From Leucaena leucocephala (taxonomy: Eukaryota; Streptophyta; Magnoliopsida; Fabales; Fabaceae): a stretch of DNA of 64,000 bases. Positions 13,557 to 32,981 of the stretch are shown here, piece by piece; within the stretch, counting starts at the first letter, position 1; each line of letters begins with the position of its first letter. The stretch spans positions 625,001 to 689,000 of the forward strand of contig CM073549.1 in the NCBI GenBank assembly GCA_037074615.1. The letters run 5' to 3'. The position numbers and the translations under genes are program-made. Below the pieces are notes generated by a model that saw only the letters and a program-made list of their open reading frames with translations, searched no databases and was not told the DNA's origin.

Positions 13557-14358
13557 ATGGAAGGAGAAGTAGTAGTGAGGAGTAGTATTGGGAATAAGTG
13601 CCAAGACTGTGGGAACCAAGCGAAGAAAGGTTGTGAGTACAAGAGATGTAGAAGTTGCTGCAACAACAAAGGGTTTGAGTGTGAAACACATGTTCACAGC
13701 ACTTGGGTTCCTGTAGATCACAGAAGACGCCATAGAGAGCATCATCATCCTCATTTCTCTAAAAGGCACAATCCCTATCCACCAGGTTTGCCCTAATTCA
13801 CTCTTTATTTTTCTCACTATTCATCAGTAGTTCGCTTTGATTGGTTAATATATTTGGCTAGAAGTAGAATAAATTCGAACCCAGGTTTCTCAGTTATGAT
13901 TAATTACGACCTAGAAATAGACTCAGAGATTTAGTTGAAAGAATAGAGAGAACAGTATAAGGATCGAATTGCAATAAGGGCGTGTAGTTTAATTTGTTTC
14001 AGATAAAAAGGATGAGTTCAAGTTTCCAGGTAGGGTGAGTATGACGGCCATGTTTCGGTGCGTACAAGTGCGATCAGATGATGATTGGGTGAGTGAATTT
14101 GCGTACCATACGTCGGTGAGGATTGGAGGGCATGTGTTTTGTGGTCTTCTGTATGATCAAGGCCCTTCTCATAGTGCCGTTGCTGAGAGCTCTTCCTCAG
14201 TCCCTCTTCTTCAGCATAACGATCTAATCAACGTAGCAACACAGACGACCCATAATATTGATGCTGCAACAATGGCATCTTCTTCTGCTCGTGACTCTAT
14301 CTTTCATTATCCTTTTCCCATACCTGCTATGCCCTATTTCTCCAACCCCCAACCTTAA
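13557..14358 (+). CDS. SRS3: SHI-RELATED SEQUENCE (SRS/STY) zinc-finger transcription regulator, short form
   Basis: Two exons, 13557-13785 and 14003-14358, give 194 residues. The N terminus carries the plant-specific RING-like finger: C15, C18, C26, C31, C34, C35, C42, H45 and H47, ending in [12 protein letters not shown]. The second exon carries the IGGH domain ([37 protein letters not shown], about residues 94-130), the dimerisation segment of this family. Histidine- and arginine-rich residues after the finger could serve as a nuclear signal. SRS proteins bind ACTCTAC-like elements and promote local auxin synthesis in shoot, stamen and gynoecium. Most members run to 300 or more residues with long glutamine- or glycine-rich ends. 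This one is short, like Arabidopsis SRS3, which also sits beside an alpha-COP gene. The SRS family assignment is firm; the SRS3 orthology is inferred from size and neighbourhood. Confidence 0.92.
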
Positions 14359-15424
14359 TTAGTCTCTTCTTTCTCTCAACTCAAGCCAAGAAAGAGACAG
14401 GGCGTCAATTATATAGAATTTATTTAATAATTGGTGGGTGATTTATATACTTAATTAGCTCCCTTCTTTTGGAGGCTTTAATGATTAAGACGATCCACCT
14501 GTGAGCTGTACGTATCTATAGCTACGTACCTATATAGACATATGGTAGGATTTTTCTTCAGTAGACTCAGACCATATATGTCTTTCATGGATTTTAGCGG
14601 CGAAAGTCGACAATTTATGGATTTATTGCGTGAATTTTGTTCTGAGTGAGTGAGATGATGTAATCAGAATAGGTTAGTTCAAATTACTGGTTAAAACATG
14701 TCTACAATCTAAGAGGAGTGTAATCAACGTTGATCTTCACTCTTCAAATCCTACCACACATACATATGATGACTACGTACGTATGAGATTAGAAGAGTTT
14801 CGTCCAAATATGTATGACCAGTTGAACCAACGCGCATCAACCAATGGACTTTCCTCAGTTATGTGTGAGAAATGTGTGTATGGTATAATTAAAAAAAGTG
14901 AGCAGTAATTTATTTTAAATTCTTGTACTAGATCCTTTTCCTAAAAGATACAACTATACTTTTTTTATTTGATTAAGGTGTAAATTTTTTTTATATTTTT
15001 CAACAAATATACTTCTCAAGATTAAATACCTCGCATCTTCATTTTTGTAGGTTTATCCGAGAGAGGTTAAGGGGGAAGAGTTGAGATATAGCTATACTTT
15101 ACTTCCTATTACTTCCTATGGTTCGTATTATAAGTGATTTTTTTATAATTTATGCATGTTAATAGAGTTATTTAAAATTGGTTAATAGTGTTAATTTTTT
15201 GAGAAATTAAAACAACCAAAGGTACACATTATTAAATTCTATCCGTATATTACATTATCAATTACTTTCATAATCTATCTCCTCACACTTATTTTATATT
15301 GGAAGGAGATGAATTTCAGAGTATTCCAATAATCAAGGATAAAATTTGTAATGGAAGTTATAACATAGACAAAAAAGGAGTGACTAGTGCGTTATTAATT
15401 TACACGGCAATTTACTGCTCAGTT

Positions 15425-15497
15425 CATGCCTGTTCGAACTTGCGACTTAGCAGTTAATAGCGTAAAGCTCACTTGCCAACAAGCCGCTCTACGCAAG
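15425..15497 (-). repeat. tRNA-like relic (degenerate tRNA or SINE head)
   Basis: Read on the minus strand, this segment has an A-box-like TGGCAAGTGAG (15468-15478) and, about 27 bases further on, a B-box-like AAGTTCGAACA (15431-15441), with the spacing of a tRNA promoter. The acceptor ends do not pair well, so it is not an intact tRNA gene. It may be the head of a tRNA-derived SINE or an old tRNA pseudogene. Confidence 0.35.
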
Positions 15498-17236
15498 AAA
15501 AAGGTTTTGGACTACACACAAGATAGATCATCATCTATATACTATATTCCCGTCTTTTATTTTCTTGTTTTTCTTTTACAGTTACTTTAGCATTTATGTC
15601 CCTATACTATGTGAAGGTTTCGCAGTTTGTCATCTCAGGTTTTTGTCATATCATGATCATGATGTTCTTACCGAACTTCGTGTCCCTTTTTATTTGTCCC
15701 CGTTCCTTTAATTTCATGGTGCGTAACAAGCAAAAGTTGTGAAAGACTAATGATTTAGAAGTATTAAATAATCAGTTCTGTATCACTTGGATCTCGGTTT
15801 GCGTCGTGTCCACTTACCTCAAACCCTAAAGTTTCCAGTTTCCAGGTGCCTCAACGACGACATATAATCATAAATCACATAACTAAAAGTTAATATTCTG
15901 TTTGAAGATCTAAGGAACCAAACTAGTTTGTTTAAATATGCATGGCCGCTAAACACGGCATCAGTAGGGAGTTGTTTAAGTGGACGTAGGCAGAGATTTG
16001 GATATACGCCTTATTATACATTACATGTATAACGGTTGTTATGTTTTTGTATTACTTTCCACTAAAATTATAGTTTCAAAACATATGAAAAAGGAAACAC
16101 GGCATCTTATGCGTTAGCCTTCTGGTAAAGCAACCGAACCGTATCTCATTTATATATCAACAAATCCATGTTTTGCATGAAAAATTAGCAACTTATGATA
16201 AGACCATAAAAAGCGGCACACATTTTAATGAATAAGAAATATAGTTACATGGGGAGATGGGGGGAGCCACACATTTAGTAAACATGTATAAAAACAGGAA
16301 AAGAAAAGAAGAAGAGGTAATGAAAGGTTAAGCATAATCTAGGTGGGAATGAGTTGAGGTTAGCTTTTAGGGCAAAGTAGCACATAAACTGTGTGCACTC
16401 TATTAGCTTTTAATGGAAAAGAGGGACTCACACTTTGCTACAAGGAATTGATTGATGCCCTCTCAATTATGACAGACAGGCTTATTAGGAATATATCCCT
16501 CATTTTACTTCAAAAGGTGGAGCCCTTCATACCAAACTTAAGCCTCGTGGGCCATTGTTCTTAGTACTTAGGCACCATAAATGCATCCATTTGGAATCAC
16601 ACTACCAATCATTCTTTTACAATACGCTTGCAGCTATCAATATTATAAGTAGACTCAATATAACTCACTTTGGCAAAAAAAAATAATCAATAAATAAATA
16701 TCACTATATATATAATATAACAGGGCTTACAATAACAGTATAACTCATTTTCAAATTGTATACCATACATAAAATACGGTAGCTCCCATGGCTTATTGGA
16801 TTCGTGACTAGAATATTGCGTTTAAAGAAGCAAAGCTGCAGAAGAAAAGGAAAGAGCAGCGAGCTAGTAAAGCGTGTGTCGATGCTTTAGTTGCTGTAAT
16901 GCTGAGGGCCTAATTGTAAGAAGGGGAACACGGGGGGGGGGGATCCTGAAAAACATATTTATTATAAGAGATAAAAACCCTCTATACTATAAGTCTAAAA
17001 ACAGTAGGGATACTCTTGACTAATAAAAAAAATTCTATTTTTTTTGCATTCATAGGAAATAAATGTAAATAAAATATTTAAGTAAACCTCGTAACATAAA
17101 TAATTTTAATATATAAAGACGAGGTAGTATTAAAAAACTAAATGATTGTTTAAGAAAATCCTCCCCTAAATTAGAATTTTCTTTTTTTGTCCGCCGCTAA
17201 ATTAGAAATTTTGGATTAGAAAAAATGAAATCACTA

Positions 17237-17640
17237 AGGGTATGTTTGGCTCAACGGAGGGGAGGGATTTTAATAGAGGGAAAGGAAAAGAAGGAAAAAG
17301 GAGGAATTTTATTATTACCTTGTTTGGATTAACATTAAGGGAGAGGAGCGGAGGGATTTTCATATTACCTTGTTTGGTTCAAGAAGGAAAGGGAGGGAAA
17401 ATACTTTTATATAAACAAATTTACCTTATATTATTTTACATAATATTTTAATAAAATATAATATAAGAGTAATATTAGGATATTAAAAAAATTATGGGTA
17501 TATGAATATTATATAATAATTATATTACACTTTCCCTCCAAATTCCCCCAATTTTAGAGGGGAAGTAAAGTTGGAGGGGGGAGGGAAAATTTTAAAAATT
17601 TTTCCCTCCCTTCCTAAATATTTTAACAAGCCAAACAAAG
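17237..17640. mobile_element. GTTTGG-type MITE (Harbinger-like by its ends)
   Basis: The left end after CACTAA reads GGGTATGTTTGGCT, and the right end contains AGCCAAACAAAG, so the two termini are imperfect inverted repeats. G-rich runs on the left (GGAGGGGAGGG) mirror C-rich runs on the right (TTCCCTCCC). The middle is AT-rich and has no open frame. The general design matches the elements at 32982 and 56460, but the internal sequence differs. The right border and the target duplication are uncertain. Confidence 0.55.
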
Positions 17641-17766
17641 GGAGGGCAGTAATTTTAAAATATTGTTTTTGTTTTTTTTTGGTTTGGTGGAACCTTTATC
17701 CTTCTTCGTGATGTCATGTTTCTTCTGATCCATAACATGTACTCGGGCCTTTCTACAGGCTCTTAC

Positions 17767-17936
17767 TTTTTTTTTTACCCAATTTATAAGAATTTTATCC
17801 CGATTATATTCGAATTTAACTCGCGTCGCGCACCTGATTATGATAAGTGAGTCCAGAGATTTTTTATGTACACTAAAACTTAAACTTAAAACCTCACTTA
17901 AACGATATTGAACTGTTTACCATTCGGATTAACTCG
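17767..17936 (-). mobile_element. Probable SINE-type repeat, copy A
   Basis: About 140 bases (17797-17936) match 57442-57585 at roughly 80% by eye, in the same orientation; both share CTCGCGTCGCGCACCTG. On the minus strand this copy ends in a run of ten A residues (17767-17776 as T on +), as expected for a retroposed short element. The minus-strand start has weak tRNA-promoter character. The SINE call is an inference; the dispersed repeat itself is directly visible. Confidence 0.55.
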
Positions 17937-18003
17937 TGGGTTACATACTTTTACTATTTCACTTTCAAAGGCCACATTCAAACAAAGTCGGCCCAAATAT
18001 TCT

Positions 18004-18031
18004 GGCGGGAAAATAATGTCTTCGTCCCGCC
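18004..18031 (-). promoter_or_regulatory. Pair of E2F-type sites upstream of MCM4
   Basis: GGCGGGAAA at 18004-18012 is the complement of TTTCCCGCC, the strict E2F/DP consensus. A second core, TCCCGCC, lies at 18025-18031 in the opposite orientation. They sit 93-120 bases before the MCM4 start codon. MCM genes in plants and animals are classic E2F targets induced at G1/S, so S-phase regulation is the likely role. Confidence 0.75.
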
Positions 18032-18123
18032 ATATCTAGCCGCAGAACGCCTTGGGAGAATGGGAGCTTTACCTTCCCTTCTTTCTCTCTCAACTGTTGT
18101 GCTCGTTGCTTTCACAAATAGTC

Positions 18124-23802
<5,679 letters not shown>

Positions 23803-24759
23803 TAAAATGGAAGACCATATGGCCCTGGGATTTTATAATTTAAGGCGGCTACTAGTTGATGTAGTTCTTTTGGTAGTCACAAGCCGAGTGCTGAGGAAAG
23901 TACTACGACGCCCTGTAAATGGTTGCATTGGTAGGCTTTTCGTTGCTGTCCTTTATCTTAGAGCCGCCAAGTTGTGCAACGCAAGGCTATCTTGAGGGGT
24001 TGAAAGGATGGAATACGAGTCAATAGTTTTTTCTCTAAATATTAAAAATATATCTTATGTTTATAATCAAAATTAACTCTCTGATCTTATATTAAAAAAA
24101 GTGTTAAGACCAGAATAGCTGTTTCTTTGCTGACGATATGGAATTCCTTGTGTTGGACTGTCAAGTTGTTAAATACCTTAACTCCATATGTTGGCCGAAG
24201 CCAATGCAGGTGAGTAAAAGTTTTGCCATTTCTGTTCCTCAATAACACGATAAAAGGGTAATACAAGTTTTATGTTGGCCAAAGCCAACGAGGTTGGACC
24301 GTTGATTATCTTGAGAATATGTTTCTATTATATCATGGGGTCTCGTTTTTTGATAACGAGCTGGTATAGTTTACTTTATATCATGGAGTCTGCTCAATTT
24401 TCTATGAGCACAAAATGCAGGTATGAATTGCATAATTGTGACTGAAAATTTGAGAATAGCAATCATTTCGACACCGATCCTGAAACGTCAAGTCAGAATT
24501 GAAGCACTCTGACGGTTGCATAAAATCAGTTTAAATATCCTTTGTTAGTCAAGAAGATGACAGAATGTTGTAATGTTATTAGAGGATAGTTTAAATACAT
24601 TTTCGAGCATACAAGGGTGACTAAAGCGAGACATCCTGTAAGTTACACCTTAATCAGGATATTGCAAACCTGATTTTATATAATGTCGAGAATCAGGCAA
24701 GAACCGGGGAAATGCAAATAAGATACACCATGTACACAATTGAAAGTTGATAGATGAAA
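23803..24759. other. Convergent intergenic region, MCM4 and cysteine protease
   Basis: Shared 3' flank of two convergent genes. Two similar short motifs, ATGTTGGCCGAAGCCAATG near 24188 and ATGTTGGCCAAAGCCAACG near 24273, are nearly identical direct repeats, each containing a small palindrome (TTGGCC..AAGCCAA). No coding sequence is supported. Confidence 0.55.
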
Positions 24760-26479
<1,720 letters not shown>

Positions 26480-26540
26480 ATTGGTTTGAACGAGAATTGC
26501 TGGAGAGAAGGGTGACTCTGAACCCGAAGGTTCGCGGATA

Positions 26541-26547
26541 CTTTATA
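26541..26547 (-). promoter_or_regulatory. Likely TATA box of the cysteine protease gene
   Basis: CTTTATA on + is TATAAAG on the coding strand, 62-68 bases upstream of the start codon. That leaves room for a short leader of about 30 bases. It is inferred from motif and distance only. Confidence 0.5.
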
Positions 26548-29243
26548 CTATCAGTCTGAGTTTAAGTATGTGATCTTGCCCAAAGAGGTATGATGATCCT
26601 TCAAATCTAAACCGTTTAAAAGGTATAACCACTCATCCAGTGGACAGTACTGATTATTTGTTATTTGATATGCCGCATCTGATTATACCAACAATTCTGT
26701 ATTATCCACTATTTGGGGAAGCGTGACCAGTTTAACCAGATACAAGAGGACTAGTGGCTTACTGGAATTTCAGAGTTGAGTGGTGGTTGGTTGTTTTCCT
26801 TCTTTCTGGCCAATATGGTAGTAGTTGGTTTTTATAATGTTTTTTTAATTTTTGGCAAACATGGTTGTCGATGCTTGCTTTTACGTTTTAAAGATATTTT
26901 AATTTACTTTGTTTTTAAATTAATATTACTTTCGGTTTCATTCATATTCTGTTTCAATATTTATTTTCTAATGACGGGTATTCATTTTCTCCCCTGGATA
27001 ATGCAGAGGGTTTTAATAATGTTAGTATTTACGAAAAATGATTATAGATGAATTCTTGTTTATAGTGGAATAGCTTATTGTTTAGAATATATTTATGAAT
27101 GAATATGATTTTTATTAAAAATGATAGATTTATTTACTTGTACAAATAGTGTATGAATGAATATCGTAGATTACTGGGTTATGGCTATAAGTAGTATTAT
27201 TGTTTACTACGACTCTAATATTGTATATCGATTAGTTCCGAAAATATAATTCAGGTATTGCGTGTTGTGAATAATTAATGAATAAATGTTAAATTATTTT
27301 GTTTATCTTATATTCTTTCAATTCTTAATAAAATACTAAATTTATAATATAAATTAAATTTTATATTAAAAATTGAATGATTTAAAAAAAAAACGGCTCT
27401 TGAATAAGTTAAATGCATGCTTGTATTATGTGACACCATTGGCTTAGCATCAAGGGAAAGCAAACAATGACTTAAACATTAAGTTTTTCTTCACTCCACT
27501 TTAAGCCATTTATACTTTGGAGTGTAGCATATTGTCTCGCGGCTTTAAAAGATGCTATCAAGTTTTTTTAATCAGGCTATCAAGTTTAAATTAAATTCGG
27601 ATTAAATATCATATTAATAATAAACCACACAACATAGAGTATTGTTACGCTTGGAGGCAATTCTTACCATAATATGTCATTACAAGTCTCATGCTTTTTT
27701 TTATATATATTTAAAAATTTATGTGGGTTCAATACCAGTTTCCTACTACGGTCAGGACACAATCTTAAGGTTCAGCAAATGTTTGCAAGGTACTTATGAG
27801 ATTATCTATCAAAAGAGTATTCACGACGGTAATAAAAATCAAACTTATATTTTTATGAGATATAAACATATTTCTTACCATTCATATGGGCTTATTTGTA
27901 CCAAAAAACAATTTCTCAGGCTTATGGGCTTGAAATATTGGATTCTGATATAGAAGCATGATCTATGTGTACAAACTTGGGCTCAACGCAAAATTGGTTT
28001 TATAGGCTAATTTATACGCCAAAATATTATTTCATAATTCCCATGGGACGATACATATTTTTAATAAAAAAATATTTTATAATTTTATGTAGGGAAGTAT
28101 AGAAAAAATTTAAAAATAAATTATGCTACTGATAACTTATAAATATCGTAGAGATATTTGCTAATTTATGTTGATAGTCATACATATATTCTCATACATT
28201 ATTTAAAATCTAAATTGAGGTGTATTATTCATGACTTATTATTTGTGTGATTTATTGTAAATTTTATAGGATATATTAATATTGGTATTGGTATGAAATT
28301 TATTATTGACCAATCATAATTTTTTTGAACGGGCAGATTAAAAGAAATCAATTGTGTTTTTCTGCCAATAACAATTATCTATGTTTTTTCTTTCAATAAC
28401 AATAATAACTATTGAAGCGTTCATAAGTCGTAAGGCAGATAATTTGACACCATGCCGACTTCAATATTTGATGTTAAAATAAATTGATGCCTATATTTGC
28501 TCACTCCATCCCCTCTCATGTATTCTTCTTTTACTGTCCGTCGTCTTTAGTTATCGCTTCTATGCTGCGTCAACTGTACGTCGTCATTATTTCTATGTAG
28601 ACCTTCATGTTCATTGCTCTTTTATCATCTTCTTTAGTCCTATTCTCTTTCTCTCTCCTACATAAGAAGACAGAGATCTAGGTGTCACGTCTGTACAGCA
28701 TCCGCTATTAAAGAAGCTCTAGTCTCTCTTCTAGATCTACATTTCCTTCTCATTCTGTGCAAGCTCGTGGAGGTCAAGATATGGTGGCAAGTCGTAATCT
28801 CCTTTTTCTACAAATTTTTGTCGCCCATGGAAGTCGGGAGACTATGAAAATCGTGGAGCAGAAACATGAACGAAGATGATGACCAATTCTCAAATAATAT
28901 TTTTTTTAACTCATACCCCTTATAATAATTTAACAATCATAAAAGTCATTCTAGTAATAACTATCTAAATACTCATTTATTTATAATTATTTTTTTCTTA
29001 TAAATTATTCTATTTAAAATTTATTTTTAAATAATTTTTTCTTTTATAAATTATTTTTTTAAAAACTAATCTAAATAGGCTAATAATAGGTCCCACTCCC
29101 ACCAATGGATGCGCACAAAAAGCGGATAAAGGGAGAACCTTCATAAGTGATGGGCTTCTTAACGAAAAAATAAATGCTATGAGCTTCGGGGCCCAGCAAT
29201 CCGCAGGCTTATGTTTTCATCCGCCCCATTAATATTTATTAAT

Positions 29244-29383
29244 GGGAAAATCTTAAAAAATATCTATTTAAATTTTAAAATTTTATTTATTATATTTTAT
29301 AAGTTATTTATAACTATTATAAAGTTATTTTAAAAAGTCTTAATTTAAAATTTTAAAATTTAAATAGATATTTTTTAGGATCC
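29244..29383. mobile_element. Mutator-type MITE with 9-bp target duplication
   Basis: A 140-bp non-coding element begins GGGAAAATCTTAAAAAATAT and ends with the near-complement (read inward: GGATCCTAAAAAATATCTAT). The arms include more than 30 perfectly paired bases. It is flanked by TTTATTAAT at 29235-29243 and again at 29384-29392. A 9-bp duplication with G-rich, A-rich termini points to a Mutator-like element. The matching point in copy B of the host repeat has a single TTTATTAAT (30211-30219), a natural empty site. Confidence 0.85.
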
Positions 29384-29442
29384 TTTATTAATTTTATAAT
29401 TAGCAATATAAAAAAGTTTTTTTTAACCAGATATATGGAAAA

Positions 29443-29504
29443 GGGAGACATGATCTAAAAAAATTCTGGATTAGGGTGACATGATCTAAAAAGATTCTGG
29501 ATTA
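29443..29504 (+). repeat. 31-bp tandem duplication inside copy A
   Basis: Two adjacent units, 29443-29473 and 29474-29504, both run from GGG(A/T)GACATGATCTAAAAA to ATTCTGGATTA and differ at two sites. Copy B has one unit only, so the duplication happened after the block itself was copied. Confidence 0.85.
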
Positions 29505-30071
29505 TGACCCAAAGAGAAAAATTTAGATTATCATTTTAGTTAAAAGCCTAGAAAAAAGATTATAAAAAAATAATTTAAAATTAATTTTAAGTAAACTCTT
29601 ATAAAGAAAATATATAAAAAAATATTTAAATAAATAAATATTTAAATCGTTATTATTTTTTGTTTAATTTTTTTCCTACACTCACTCAACTACAGCGGCC
29701 GTCTTCCCTCCTCTCCGGCCATCCCACCTGTAGTCATCGAAGAAGAAGCTGACGCTCAAAATCATGAACGAAAACGAGAGCCTCCGTGTGTTGCACTGCA
29801 TTGCTTCTTCATCTTCTACCTAGATCTTTGCATTAGAAACTCAAAGTCAAACCATAAACCAGAAAAAGAAAGGAAAGAGGATAGATCGAAGTCGAAATCA
29901 TTAACCCATAAACTCAAAATCAAACAAGAACTACCAAATATGAGCAAAGGATATTTTTTCGCGTCTTCCTCAGTCCCAAAAATCTCCAATCCCCAATTCT
30001 TTTTCTTTTTCTTTTTTGCGTCTTCCTCTTGTGCTCAAACATCATTGCCCCCTTGAAAAAGAACATAATAC

Positions 30072-30337
30072 GTCCCACTCCCACCAATGAATGCGCACAA
30101 AAAGCGGATAAAGGGAGAACCATCAAAAGTGATGGCCTTCTTAACGAAAAAATAAAGGCTATGAGCTTCTGGTCCCAGCAATCCACAGGCTTATGCTCTC
30201 TTCCACCCCATTTATTAATTAATAATTAACGATCTGGAAAAAGTTTTTTTTTAACCAGAGATATGGAAAAGGGTGACATGATTTAGAAAGATTCTGGATT
30301 ATGACCAAAAGAGAAAACTTTGGATTATCAGTTTAGC
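30072..30337 (+). repeat. Duplicated block, copy B (uninterrupted)
   Basis: About 980 bases downstream of copy A in direct orientation, roughly 85-90% alike by eye over the shared parts. It lacks both the MITE and the 31-bp tandem unit and so shows the ancestral arrangement. Confidence 0.8.
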
Positions 30338-30644
30338 TATAGTTTGGTTATCTAAATAACTAAAAAGTTTATATTATATTAAATGAATAAATAAATAGAA
30401 AAATCACTGTGATATCTTACGAAAAGTCTCAAATAGTACAGATATATTGTGAATTCTTATATTATAATTAGTTATTGTGTATTATTTATTTGTTATAATT
30501 TTTTTTAATAATTACACTTATTTGTTAAGAATTTACAGTAATGTTTTCCTCAATAAAATCATTTAATTTATATAAACAACTAAATCGATATATTTTTTTT
30601 AATTTTTAATATAAAAATTAATTAATTTTTTAAAATAAATTAAA

Positions 30645-30668
30645 AAATAAATAAATAAATAAATAAAT
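30645..30668. repeat. (AAAT)n microsatellite
   Basis: About six AAAT/ATAA units in a row inside an AT-rich tract. It is a simple repeat with no other feature. Confidence 0.8.
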
Positions 30669-32981
30669 TATAATTAAATTTAATTTTTTAAGATCAATTC
30701 ATATTATATACTTCTCATTCTATTAAAATTAATTAATTAATTTTTATATTAATTATAATTAATTAATTTATTTTTTAAATCTATTTAAAAAATAAATTAG
30801 TTATTATAAGTAGAATATGAGGAAATAATAGTTTATAATTTGTGAAAATATGATTTATGACAAAAATTTTAAAAGTAACAGACATGGATATAGATAGATT
30901 TTTGTTTTTTTAACTTCTTCGTCTTGCTTTGGCCAACGCTCAACTGTCAACAGTGTATAGATAGATTGAATAAAGGCACTAACCGTGTGAACACAAGCTG
31001 GGAACGGGGGGATATCGAGGTGTGTGAATCGGTGAGTGCTGGATGTGAGAGATGGAGAGCTCCCAGCACTCACAGGCTTGGCTTGGCGTCCTTATTCTTC
31101 AATAAGGAGGCGAAAACGAACCATAGAAAAGTCCTCCCTTTCTGCCACTAGCTGCAGACTTCTCTGTTAGAATCGGACGTCCTTTTCTATCATCCTTTTT
31201 TATTACTTCGATGGAGGACGTCCTTTTCCATCTTTCTCCGATCTGAAAAGCGGCCTCCCTTTTAATTTCTTTACGTCGTTAGAATCTTTCGTTCTTAAAT
31301 CTTATTAAAGAGAGGAACGAGAGGAGGTGAAGGGAGGAGCAGAAAGGAAGTAGATAACTGGAATGACCAGTTAATACATTATATTAAAAAATTAATTAAA
31401 TATATTTTATATTAAAAATATGATAAATATTATTTATATAATTTTTTAAATTTTAATTAACTTCTAACATATACTCTTTTATTTTTAATTATAAAAATTA
31501 TATTTAAAGTTAAATTTATTTTTAAATATAATAATCTAATATATTTTATCTTCTTTTTCTTTTAATGTATCTCTAAATAATTATATATATTAAAAGATAT
31601 TTATTTAAAATAATTTAAATTAATGTACATAATTAAATATAATATTCCAGAAAAATTATCAACACACAATAATTATAATTAATTAATTTATATAATTTTT
31701 TTAAATTAATTAAGTATATCTCATATTTAATTATGGAAGTAGTAATTTATTTACTTCCTATGGGTCTAAACATGACAATTGACACATCTACCTCTTTATC
31801 TAATTCACAAATGATTAAGAAAATAAATTAAGCAATTTTTTTTAACAAATATGTGAATAATTTACCCTTTTTTTCTAAAATATCCCTAAAATTTATTAGT
31901 TTAATGTCTTTCATTTATTTATTAGTCTAATGTCTTTCATTCATTTAAATTTGTGGTAGATTTGGATCTAAATTCGTTTTTGATAGACCAAATTATTTAA
32001 TCTAGGAGACTGAGTTAAATATAATAACTGATAATATATTATGAGTAAGCAGAAACATTTAATCTGATATTTCCCAAGTTTGACATCTAAGGAAGTCATT
32101 TGGTTGGTCGAACATGATTTCATAGGATTGATGTGAATGTTTTTTCCTGGTCCTATACAGGCTTAATAGGAGTCCCGAGTTAATTTTAACTACTACTATA
32201 AAATTATGTGCCCATCAATTATGGAGCACATGGATTGTTCTTTGTTCTTGAAGACAAGTTTTTATCAATTCATGGATCAAAATTTTAGATCCAGACAATT
32301 GGCAATAAATCTTAATTTATTCTAAGGTAATTAGATTTAAACTCTGAATTCAAAATAATTTATATTAAAAACATTAGATTATAAAATTATTATGACAGAA
32401 TAATATAAATAATTTTAACTTAAAGTTTCAAATAATAATTTTTAGTATATTTTACTAAGCACACCCAAAAAGATGATTTTTTAATTAAATCAAAATAAAT
32501 TGCCAGATTGCAATAATAATTGCGTCAATAATTTCTAATCATAATCCAAGCTTATTCTTCATATTAGGAGCATTTTTCTTTTTTAAAAAAAATGGGGAAT
32601 TCATTTTGTTAATAGGAAATGCATTTTATTATAATTTTTCAATTGTCAATATGGTAGAAAAAATTGGTCAGACTCAAAACCTTCTAATAAAAAATGGTAA
32701 ATGAAAATTCTGTAGAAATTAAATACCTTGATAAAATGCATTTTATTATAACCTGTTAGTTATCAATATGGTAAAAAAAAAATCATTCATAAAAAAGAAA
32801 TATGGTAGAAAAAATTGAATCTAATAAAAATAAAAAAGACGGTAATGAAAATTTTGTGAAAATTAAATATTTTTTATAGTACTCATATGATTTTAAATAT
32901 AAGATAATTTATAATATAAATTATATTATAAATTATATTTTATATTTAATAGTCATTATAGTTTATACAATGTTTGCCTAA

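Larger units (their letters stand above)
14359..18123. other. Intergenic region, SRS to MCM4
   Basis: A 3.8-kb stretch without a gene. It holds the SRS 3' flank, a tRNA-like relic on the minus strand (about 15425-15497), a G12 run at 16932-16943, a GTTTGG-type MITE (17237-17640), a probable SINE copy on the minus strand (17767-17936) and, at the right end, the compact MCM4 promoter. AT-rich filler makes up the rest. Confidence 0.6.
29090..29541 (+). repeat. Duplicated block, copy A (interrupted)
   Basis: Copy A matches copy B (30072-30337) from GTCCCACTCCCACCAATG onward, through a shared stretch with GCGCACAAAAAGCGGATAAA, to the shared ATTCTGGATTATGACC. Relative to B it carries a 140-bp MITE and an internal 31-bp tandem duplication. 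Its origin is unknown. The open frame across the block shows no recognisable protein. Confidence 0.8.

Noticed and set aside
27642..27953. Open frame of 103 codons in the gene-poor region
   Set aside because: It has low-complexity, AT-driven composition and no recognisable motif, so it is probably random.
30029..30229. Open frame of 66 codons across duplicated block B
   Set aside because: The same frame in copy A is altered, and no protein family is recognised, so coding constraint is not supported.
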